From assembly GCA_030323885.1 (NCBI GenBank), contig CM059199.1:34976590-35040589 (forward strand): a DNA stretch of 64,000 nucleotides. Reading direction: 5' to 3'. This document shows, in pieces, positions 55,579 through 64,000 of the stretch; the stretch's first letter is position 1; each line of letters starts with the position of its first letter. The notes beneath the pieces are model-generated. The model was not told where the DNA came from. It did no database searches and saw only the letters and a program-made list of their open reading frames with translations. This stretch comes from Branchipolynoe longqiensis (lineage: Eukaryota > Annelida > Polychaeta > Phyllodocida > Polynoidae). The position numbers and the translations under genes were made by a program.

Positions 55579-57421
55579 GGTACCATTATGTTCTAAGAAC
55601 ATCTGAGGTCAAACTCTTCATGTTAGTGTCATTCAACCCTAATGCCCCTCATCAGCTGTTAGGGTTATGTGGGGCAGGGGATACACAGACAGTTGAAATG
55701 TAGGACATACCCTCTCATCACTTAGAGCCAGTTGTGTGCAGAGGATGTGTGATGCCTGGGGCCAATCCTTGATTGTATGCCCAGAAAGCTCCAGTAAAGG
55801 GTATACTACTGAGAAATGTAAGCAAGGAAGGCATTTTTAAAATGCCAAATATGGATGCCTGGGGCTGTCTCACCCTCGACCGCCCCTCTCTGCACACTAC
55901 TGCTTTGGGTAAAATAATAACTTACTAACTAACTCAGTGTAAATCTGAAGCCTTTGAGTTATAACCTATGTAAGTCAACCCTTCCCTGTATGACGTCACA
56001 TAACTACTAATAGTAGCCATAGGGTTTTCAGTATAATGGTGCCGGACAGATCAGTCCCTATCTACCAGGTTGGAACTCAAGTAACTCATTCTAAAGTTGA
56101 TCTTTCTGGACAATGAATATTTACTTAAGATACATAAAATATTCATATATCCACATGAACTGATCTGTATTTACTGAGAGAGAGGATATGGCAACTATTC
56201 AATATCTAAGATATATGTCACTATTCAGATTTGTTTAAATAATTCTGCATTATTTAAGTGGATATTATTATTATTATTATTATTCTAATAGTGAACAAAT
56301 ACTCCATAGGTAGAGGTTTCGTCCAATATTAATTCCAATAACAACGCTGTGAAATCATGACGTTTCTAAATAAATAACCTACATATCATATATACATATA
56401 TATATATATATACACACAACCTTACAGTTACACATTGAAATTTGTCCCACAGTGGGATGAACAGAAATCCCTGCACCCAAATGGAGAAAAGCAGAGGTGT
56501 GTGTATTCTCTAAAGTAAATGAAATATAATAAATGGAACATATCTCAACCAGCTAAATGGACATTCATTGAGCATATTCTTACAGGTTGGGATATATTAA
56601 CATACATTACACATGTGATGCAATACATTGTGTATGCTAGCAGATGAATAGAACCCTTCAGTTCATGTGTGAGGAGCTTCTGAGTCTTGTTATAAAGATG
56701 TGAATATGTCTAAATAATACAGTAAATAATTGTCCGCTCATAGAAAATAAGGCAAACATGTTAAATGCGGCTAAATACTCAATAAAATGGTTTGCATAGT
56801 CTTTGACCTTGAATTACCGTGAATGTCAACATATTAATATTAATCGTATGATGATAATAATAATAATAATAATATTATTAGTAATAGTAAAATATGTATC
56901 TGGTCACTCATTGCCAATGTGGCCAGCGAAAATAATAGGATGCTTACAAAGCAAGGACAGTAGGGCATTCACAAAGCAAAGAAATTCTTTTCCAACACCC
57001 CCCCCCAGATATATAGATACATGGCGTTGAAATGGGTGCTTGTAGCTATTCCTAAAAGAATAAAAATATAAATTAAATAAAATCTTTTTAAAAAGGCTAT
57101 GTTAAATATTGTTCTGAACAACACTCAGAAATAATTTCTCTTTTGTTATTGAAATAAAGTACACATATAAAATCATGCTTCACTTTTGACCAAAAAAAAC
57201 ATAGCATAATCACATGCACAAATGCGTTGATGTGATTGCTGATGTGGGGATGTGGACTGAACTACTCACTGAATTAAAGTCTCTCCCCACCCACCTCTCC
57301 ATTCCCCACTCACCCCCACCCAATACACCCACCCAACCATCACCACCAGCCTAGAGGCAGATGTACATAAGACTGTAATGTTTTCCAAAGCACAACGCTA
57401 AGTAAGACCGTGATACCTAGT

Positions 57422-57474
<53 letters not shown>

Positions 57475-57841
57475 TGGATCTTGTTGGTGGTGTTGTTCTA
57501 TGACACATTAATTAATTCACTTAATCTGCTCTTTGTTAATCCTGTTGGTTATAGCGTAGGTTTGTGCCAGGCCAGGCAGTGCTGTAACAACACCCCTTCT
57601 ATCCTCAGATCACCCTTGTTGCCAGGTGTGTTTAATACTATTGTTCTGGGTTTTGCAACAAATGAGGTAAATCCTTGATCATCTAAAAGTTGTTGAATTA
57701 TTGTAAAGATGAGTTACTGAAAAGAACTCCTATGAGGTTTTGGGAGGAAACAATATCGTCAAAATAGATGACTCTCATACACATGACTTGTTCTATGGCA
57801 AAGGATTAATTATTCATTTAATGAAAAGTCAGTCAAATCAC
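55579..57841. other. Unassigned sequence with microsatellites
   Basis: (ATT)n at 56264-56285, (TA)n near 56395-56412, (AAT)n near 56855-56880, and a long (TA)n at 57426-57471. No gene recognised. Confidence 0.5.
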
Positions 57842-57990
57842 CTGTATACGAGTCTTTAAGAAGCCACACTGTTGAAGTTTCATAACTAATATATGCTGAT
57901 GCCAGCACAATAAGCAGCAAGGCAAAGATTGCCACTATTGGCCAATGCTTAGAAAGGTTTCTGGTTCTCCCGATTTGGTGGAAGATCTCC
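57842..57990 (-). CDS. Candidate host exon, membrane-anchor-like
   Basis: On the minus strand a pyrimidine-rich TTATTTTGTTATATTTTAG ends an intron-like stretch and is followed by an open 149-bp segment that ends CAG at a GTGATT donor-like site. It would encode a basic piece (EIFHQIGRTRNLSK), one hydrophobic helix (WPIVAIFALLLIVLASAY) and a polar piece (YETSTVWLLKDSYT), as in the anchor region of a single-pass membrane protein. No family is recognised and no neighbouring exon was found. It could be chance; it stands out because its composition is protein-like and no repeat explains it. Confidence 0.25.
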
Positions 57991-58885
57991 CTAAAATATA
58001 ACAAAATAACCCCAATCACCCATTTTCCTGCTTTTCATTTGTAATCACCTGCCAAAGAATCAATTTAGCTTATTGCTATTGTCTTTGTAAACAGTAGTTT
58101 TACACATATTTTATGTCAAAATGCACCAGAATGCACGATATTGTATGACTGTTTTCACATTTTCTGGGGGAGACCACCCAGATTCCCCTGTGGGAAGGGC
58201 TGACCCCCATCTCCTGTACCCTCCCGCCTTCGGCTATGCTATTTCTCCCTATTTACAATTTGTGTATTAGGGAGATCTTCCTACGCACACCCTTATCTAC
58301 TTGGCACCTCTGCGGTTGGAATGCTCGGTTATGCCATATGAAGATAAAAAAAATAGCTAAGTATTTCCGCACATTGATTGGAACAAATATTCAGAAATGA
58401 CTTCAGCATCAAAGATTGCCGCTTGATAATGTGTATGTACATAGCACGATGGATCGAGCACACACAGCTGTTAAGAGGTTAGGTTCAAATCAATTTGTTA
58501 AACTAGTGAATTACATTAACATTCATTATTAAATACCTCAATAGTGTTGATAGCATGTACATTGCAGTGATATCTATTTTAAAGCTCAGCTACCAGCCCT
58601 ATCTGATAAATGTGGTATCAGACTGGTCCAATATCACCCATTTCTATTTTGCTATGCATGTGCCGTTAAAATAAATTAGAATTTCAGCCTCAACTTATGT
58701 CCAATTTGCCAAGATTTGAAAACGGAAGCCATTTAATAAATGACTCATCAGACAAATGTGGGTTTTGAGCCAATCGCAACTCTGGAGCCCATAGCGACCT
58801 CACCTTGACCTTGGTCAATTACTCATTCCAGAGGTCCTTGCACATTAAACCCCACATCAGGCAATAACTGCATAACATGATATGG
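57991..58885. other. Unassigned sequence
   Basis: Nothing recognised. Confidence 0.5.
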
Positions 58886-59119
58886 TTAAAGTTGCGTAGT
58901 CCGAACAAAAGAAAAAGAAATGTCCAAAATCAAAACACTGCGCTAGATTGCTGCACTGACGGAAATGCTAAGTCAATTTAATAGAACTTGTTGCTGCTGC
59001 TAATTGGTGTCAATGGTGTCACAATTTGTACATGCACACCAAAATTAATGTTGCCTGTTTTCCTTTCAACTATATCCATAGAAGTAGAAACTCAAAAGCA
59101 TCAGACTATGCAACTTTAA
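58886..59119 (+). mobile_element. TTAA-MITE, short variant, 234 bp
   Basis: TTAAAGTTGCGTAGTCCGAA to CATCAGACTATGCAACTTTA with TTAA ends, but much of the interior, including the central palindrome, is missing. Confidence 0.75.
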
Positions 59120-59364
59120 CATTACTCATTAAGGATAATTGTAACTGCGGGGTAGTGTCAACAATCAACACATGTGTTTAGGTGTGAAATACCAAGGATT
59201 ATCTGTGGTAATACTATCTGTGGTAATACTGTAAACTAACACTGTCAATCCACCTAGGACATCTTCACTATTGCTGTCACTCACCTAGCCATTAACGATT
59301 GCTGTCAAACTGAGTGAGTCACCGAGTAGTACATATTGAGCTTCCAGATTAATACAAAATCAGG

Positions 59365-59508
59365 TTGATTGATTGATTGGTGGTTTCTTTACGCCGTGTC
59401 GACAGGATAGGCCATATTCACAGAGAGAATTGTTTGTTTGTTATTCAACCATTGATTTTACACAAAATGCAAAGGCATACAATCAATTACGTGTCAATAG
59501 ACACTTAC
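59365..59508 (-). mobile_element. LINE-I 3' tail, short
   Basis: ATTGATTGATTGGTGGTTTC, TTTACGCCGTGTCGACAGGA, TAGGCCATATTCACAGAG, ending in GTGTCAATAGACACTTACA. Only the last ~145 bp of the LINE. Confidence 0.85.
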
Positions 59509-59730
59509 AATTGATTGATTGATCGGTGATTTCTTTATGCCATATCGGCAGCATAGGCCATATTCACAGCGAGAATTGCTTATTTTGTATTCAACCCTCG
59601 GTTTTACATTTACTGTAAAAGCATACAATCAATTATGTGTCAATAGACACATAGGCATTTAAAAAGCTCACAATGCTATACTTTGTGGCCAAGTTAAAGG
59701 TTTTATTGTTATTAAATCAAGGAGGGTGGC
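59509..59730 (-). mobile_element. LINE-I 3' tail, second copy
   Basis: ATTGATTGATTGATCGGTGA, TTTCTTTATGCCATATCGGC, AGCATAGGCCATATTCACAG, extending further 5' than the preceding copy. The two lie in tandem, same orientation. Confidence 0.8.
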
Positions 59731-60384
59731 ATAATCAATCAATGAACAGATTTGGTAACTCTCCCCCCCCCCCAGACACACACACAACAGTCTTGCGAGT
59801 GTAGTACAGTGTGGATCAAGTATATACATATCTTACTACGAAACAGCCAGTTGGTTATAGTCAGCCACCTATGATGGCGTGTTTTAGTTGTTGATTGTTG
59901 GTTGTTTTATTGTGTGATCCAGTGAATCATATCTGTTTTCATATATTCGCTGATTCCCACGGTCTCGTTGACAGTGTGTATATGTACATTGTGCATAATT
60001 ATAATTATATTATATAGCTATGGCTGAGATTGCCTGATTGGGTATTGGCTTATCACATACCAATGTTTATATTAGTGGCACCGTGAGATTAATAAACTGT
60101 ACTTTGAATAGATGAGCAATAAAGTTTTGATAAATTATACATGTGATGTGCGTTGTGTTTATTCAATGTATGAGTGCTTTTAGATGAGATTATACACTGG
60201 GTGGTGTAATATATGCATAAGACATCCACGCACGTGTGGAGAACAAAGGAATATGTAAATGAGATGACATCAGAGTTGAAAGGGTGCCGGCGGTCTAGGG
60301 CCCTGGACGTGAATAAACCATTCAGTATCCAGAAGTCAAAGTGTTCAGACGTTGTACTTTCACAGATGGGGTGAATGAAACTGT
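59731..60384. other. Unassigned sequence
   Basis: A C-run lies at 59763-59774. No gene. Confidence 0.5.
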
Positions 60385-60690
60385 AAGAGCGCTGGCTGGC
60401 TTCCTTCCTGTGTGGGAGGTTGTGACTTAGAACACCAGCTGAGTCAAAGCGATGATTTACAAAATTGATACTTTTTGTTTGCTACCGAGTCCAGGTTTGG
60501 CATTACTAAGGTAGGACAGGGACCGTTTACTCAGTATCAGGATAATGTCACTGAGCGTCTACAATGTCATGCATGGTACCGGCGGTCCAGTCTCCCAGTA
60601 GGGCAGCATTACAAAGTTGTCATGAGTGCACACTGTCATTAGTCAGTACTCCTCCTGATATGACCTTATACTTTGCCATGACTTAAATAC
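60385..60690 (+). mobile_element. SINE-A, nearly full length
   Basis: TAAGAGCGCTGGCTGGCTTC, GGGAGGTTGTGACTTAGAAC, CAGCTGAGTCAAAGCGATGA, body with GTAGGGCAGCATTACAAAGT, tail GACCTTATACTTTGCCATGA. Confidence 0.8.
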
Positions 60691-60732
60691 CAGTTTGTTA
60701 TGCTGCTCAATGCCCTGTAATTCAGTATTCAT

Positions 60733-60778
60733 AAATATATATATATATATATATATCTATATATATATATATATCTAT
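60733..60778. repeat. (TA)n microsatellite
   Basis: Alternating TA with two TATC interruptions, immediately left of the long inverted repeat. Confidence 0.9.
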
Positions 60779-60790
60779 GAATTACTTGCG

Positions 60791-61271
60791 ATTGCGACTC
60801 TCCTAGCAACGGTGGAAGGTCGAGCGCTCGGGCTCTGACCCATCAGACGTGTTTCTGCATGCTCTGATGTTTTAGACGAGATTTAGGCTTTTATTGTCGA
60901 AATTCCAAACTTATTTAACTTAACTAATACGGGAGGGTATAGACTTATTGTATTTAATCAGTATTCAATGAAATCAATCTATGAAAGAACATTTATTGTA
61001 CTAGTTAGGGTAAGAATAAAGCCGTGAGCTCTTGGAAAGGTGAACAAAAAAAACAAAATTGAAATTTAGTGATGGCGAAAAGGAGATGTTCAGGGTTAGG
61101 CCCTGACCTTCGCCAGCAGTGTGCCCCTCCCGTATTAGTTAAGTTAAATAAGTTTGGAATTTCGACAATAAAAGCCTAAATCTCATCTAAAACATCAGAG
61201 CATGCAGAAACACGTCTGATGGGTTGGAGCCCGAGCGCTCGACCTTTCACCATTGCTAGGAGAGTCGCAAT
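60791..61271. repeat. Long inverted repeat, ~147-bp arms
   Basis: Arm 60791-60937 (ATTGCGACTCTCCTAGCAAC to ACTAATACGGGAGG) is the near-perfect reverse complement of 61125-61271, with only a handful of differences. The 187-bp centre contains a smaller hairpin (ATGGCGAAAAGGAG ... CTGACCTTCGCCA, about 61072-61114). It may be a foldback element or a recent inverted duplication. Confidence 0.93.
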
Positions 61272-61561
61272 CGACGTCTCCTAGCGACGCGTTACAGCAG
61301 GGAACCCGGCCCCGCAAATGGTGGCAAATGCGAGCCTGGTGAGTAGCCCACATTTCAGAATGCGAGCTAATCAGCCCAACCCGCATTTCCATCGGTCGAG
61401 TAGTCTCGCCCACTTCATATATATCTTAAACTCCATATTTATCCACATGTGTATCATCATCATTATCAATCGTAAGGGTCGTGAAGGCAGCACAGATAAC
61501 CTCGCAACCAGTTTTTTTCTCGCCATATTTTCCAATTCTCCACTGCCCTCTAGAACTTTCC
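61272..61561. other. Unassigned sequence
   Basis: Nothing recognised. Confidence 0.45.
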
Positions 61562-61668
61562 AAACTTGGAGCAGCACTATTAAGTCATCATACGTGCGCA
61601 CTGTTATAAGTCTGTATCCAACCTGATATTACCATAGATGTTGCCAGGACGAAAAACTCCAACAACCA
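61562..61668 (+). mobile_element. SINE-A 3' fragment
   Basis: GGAGCAGCACTATTAAGTCA, CTGTTATAAGTCTGTATCCA, ATAGATGTTGCCAGGACGAA. Confidence 0.75.
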
Positions 61669-61959
61669 AGCAACATACCCAGAGTGATATGGCATGACCT
61701 GTGTCAAACCGGGGTATCCTAGTGGGACGGCAGTAACAGTAGCTGGTAGGTGTGGCTCTAAAGGTCATGGCATTCCAAGTCTAGTTCTACTAGACCATAC
61801 ACAGTTAGAAATGATTATTGCAGCTTTGCGTTCTAGCACCATCTACTCTTGTATCAGAATTGCCACTGTTTGTTCCTTTTTTTTTTTTTTTTATATCCTG
61901 ACAAGATCTATGGTTATATGTGTCTTGCGGTTTTATGGGGTATTTTGTTGTTGTTTTTC
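61669..61959. other. Unassigned sequence
   Basis: A T-run lies at 61878-61891. Nothing recognised. Confidence 0.4.
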
Positions 61960-62170
61960 ATCCGGTTTTTTTCTTGAAGATTTATACTGCCTATCATGGA
62001 TAAGTCTGAATAGACTTGTTTTCACCATTAGACAGTTTGTCGAAAGAAAGCCCGACCCTACACTTTTACCGACCCAAGGGATTTTTAACCTCCCACACCA
62101 CATAGACATGGTATGAGAGCAACTGGCCTTTGATGACACTTTAAGTTATACACAGCGGTACGGTTCTACA
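61960..62170 (-). mobile_element. SINE-B, 5'-truncated
   Basis: The complement of the SINE-B body and tail (TTTATACTGCCTATCATGGA, TTTACCGACCCAAGGGATTT, CACATAGACATGGTATGAGA). The tRNA head is missing past GTTATACACAGCGGT. Confidence 0.85.
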
Positions 62171-62287
62171 GTTCTGGTTTTACGTTTTAATCCCGTCTAC
62201 ACCTTTATCAGCATGGTCACCATTTGTTCCTTCGGGTTTTATGTCCTGACAACAGCGAAGGTGTTGCAGCGCTAATCCGCTCCAGCC

Positions 62288-63339
62288 AACCCCACAATCC
62301 CTAATCTAGTCTAATCCCACGACTCCCACAGTGTGGTCCGATATCTTAAATTGCAATTTCATCTTCTGTACGGAAGCCATTACTCTGACCATTAGATCTG
62401 CCACATAATATCCTACATAGGTGAGGAACATGGAGTATTAATCCTCTCCAGTCAACCTCCAAATCCCCCATCTAGTCTAACCCCACGACTCCCACAGTGC
62501 GGTCTGATACCTTTAATCGCAATGTTGTCTTGTGTATGGAAGCCTTTGCTCTAAACTTTAGATCTGCCACTTGCTATGCTAGATAAGTGAGGAGCATGCA
62601 ACACTAGTTCTCTTCAGCCAACCCCACAATCCCTAATCTAGTCTAATCCCACCACTCCCACAGTGCAGTCTGATATCTTAAATCGCAATGTTGTCTTGTA
62701 TACGGAAGCCTTTATTCTAAACATTAGATCTGCTGCATGATATCCTACATAAGTCAGGAGTACACAGTGCCAATCCTCCCTGGCTATCCCAACAATCCCC
62801 AATCTAGTCTAATCCCATGACTCCCACAGTGTGGTCTGATAGCTTCCACGTTCGAACCCTGGTCGTATACTTGTCGCTTCCTAGCCAGGCGCTCTGCATT
62901 ATTAGGATAGGGCAAGGACTGGTTGGGACAGTGTCAGGTCAGGATAATGTGACTGAGTGGGATATCAGGTCATGGTGCTGGCGACCTGGTTTCCCAGTGG
63001 CACAGCAGTCTAAAGTCACCACGAGTGTGCACTGTCACAAGTCGGTACCCATCCTGTTATGACCCCAGATGTTGCCAGGATGTAAAGCTCCAAGAACCAA
63101 CCAACTGACCAATAGCTTTCATCGCAATGTCGTCCTGTGCATGGAAGTATTTACTCTAAACATTAGATCTACCACATGATATCATACATAAGTGAGGAGT
63201 ATCCAGCAACCAATCCTCCCCAACCAACCCCATAATCCCTAATCTAGTCTAATCCCACGACTCCCACAGTGTGGTCTGATATCTTAAATCACAATGTTGT
63301 CTTTTGTATGGAAACCTTTACTTCAAACATCCTACACAT
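62288..63339 (+). repeat. ~167-bp satellite, five units, one split by a SINE
   Basis: CAATCCCTAATCTAGTCTAA-type starts lie at about 62288, 62456, 62620, 62787 and 63224. Each unit continues with CGACTCCCACAGTGTGGTC, GATATCTTAAATCGCAATG and ATTAGATCTGC...ATATCCTACATA. The fourth contains a 266-bp SINE-A and the fifth is truncated. Confidence 0.93.
62846..63111 (+). mobile_element. SINE-A inserted in satellite, with TSD
   Basis: A headless SINE-A (CCACGTTCGAACCCTGGTCG to GTAAAGCTCCAAGAACC) flanked by ATAGCTT at 62839-62845 and 63112-63118. Removing it and one flank restores the satellite unit. Confidence 0.9.
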
Positions 63340-63645
63340 AAAGCTAAGTTTCCATATACGTGGTATGGGGCATGCAGCATGCCGCATGCGAATGCGAATG
63401 CGGCATGCAGCACAGATACCCATGCGATTTTCGGTCTTTCTACAAATTTGTGAAGGAAAGTCAACGTTCCTCTTGTTTCCTATGGCAAATGGGGCAGCAT
63501 TCGCATTCGCACCGATCCACTTTGCACATTTGCATTCGCATTCGCATTCGGACATATGGGAGCACTACTGTGCCCATATATGCTTTTCCATATTTTACCG
63601 AATTCACATTCGCATCCCACAGCCCATGTATATGGAATCTTAGCT
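63340..63645. mobile_element. GCATGC-rich MITE, ~306 bp
   Basis: Ends AAAGCTAAGTTTCCATATAC and, on the complement, TAAGCTAAGATTCCATATAC. The interior iterates GCATGC, GAATGCG and CATTCGCATTCGCA words. Related to 55082-55385. Confidence 0.85.
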
Positions 63646-63999
63646 TAAAGCTGCATAGTCTGATGAAAACATCAAATTTTCAAAACCAAAAACAATTATC
63701 TAGATTTGATTCTACATATCTACCTTCGATACTGATGCACTTATTCAACATTTACCGGCACATAGAAGGGACGACTGAGTCAATTAATAGAACCTGTTAC
63801 TGCAGAAGCCTATAGTGATCGAGTTTTGGCAAGCTTGCCAAAATTTATTTGGCATGTTTCCATATCAAATATCTCAAAAGTTTGCGATTTAAAATAATAG
63901 TTACTTCAAACTAAAGTAAGGTAGATTATAATGAACAACCTAATATATTTATCTCAGAAAATGAGAGAAACTCAAATCCATCGCACTATGCAACTTTAA
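63645..63999 (+). mobile_element. TTAA-MITE, complete, 355 bp
   Basis: TTAAAGCTGCATAGTCTGAT to CATCGCACTATGCAACTTTA with TTAA at both ends. Central palindrome at 63822-63845. The first TTAA is shared with the end of the preceding MITE. Confidence 0.92.
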
Positions 64000-64000
64000 G

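Noticed and set aside
57421..57678. Plus-strand frame starting in YIYIY repeats
   Set aside because: Its start is the (TA)n microsatellite; the rest has no domain.

Overview
This is nuclear DNA of an animal, most likely a marine invertebrate. The basis is an AT-rich background packed with tRNA-derived SINEs, 5'-truncated non-LTR retrotransposons (LINEs), many families of short inverted-repeat transposons (MITEs), satellites and microsatellites. One repeat carries the (AAT)n plus TTTATATAGCGC signature common in marine invertebrate genomes. The phylum cannot be fixed from sequence alone. I see no bacterial, organellar or viral gene, no rRNA, no functional tRNA and no CRISPR array. The window is a gene-poor repeat desert; the only candidate host coding piece is a possible exon at 57842-57990 (minus).

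Layout. 0-5 kb: a decayed LINE tail (LINE-D), then a 2.4 kb element with terminal inverted repeats (2141-4550) that holds a GC-rich gag-like gene and no visible polymerase or transposase. 5-14 kb: SINEs, a 58-bp satellite (7126-7950), an element with TGTCACAC ends, and a SINE split by a pogo-like MITE. 14-30 kb: a 257-bp internal-deletion relative of the 2.4 kb element, several LINE 3' ends including an RNase H fragment with perfect 14-bp target-site duplications, and more SINEs. 30-47 kb: SINEs of three families, three copies of a 435-501 bp TA-flanked element (X), and a CpG-rich TGTCACAC element. 47-64 kb: a degenerate AACATGG minisatellite, clustered TTAA-flanked MITEs, a long inverted repeat at 60791-61271, and a 167-bp satellite interrupted by a SINE.

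Names used here: SINE-A, -B and -C are three tRNA-headed SINE families. LINE-I is an RNase H-bearing LINE ending in (ATCA)n. LINE-D is a LINE whose 3' UTR carries GCACTGGTCTTCCAGCC on the complement. LINE-E is a LINE with a (GATGAT)n tail. TTAA-MITE is a ~355-bp element starting TTAAAGCTGCATAGTCCGAT. The autonomous LINEs are the likely machinery for the SINEs; no intact transposase for the MITEs is present.

The most interesting signals are: the gag-carrying inverted-repeat element and its empty relative; a near-identical central palindrome (AGTTTTG...CAAAACT) in two otherwise different MITE groups; MITEs whose interiors iterate a word from their own ends; one SINE body carrying two different tRNA-like heads; and nested insertions that preserve filled and empty sites. 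All boundaries were read by eye, so expect errors of a few bases, and more for old copies.
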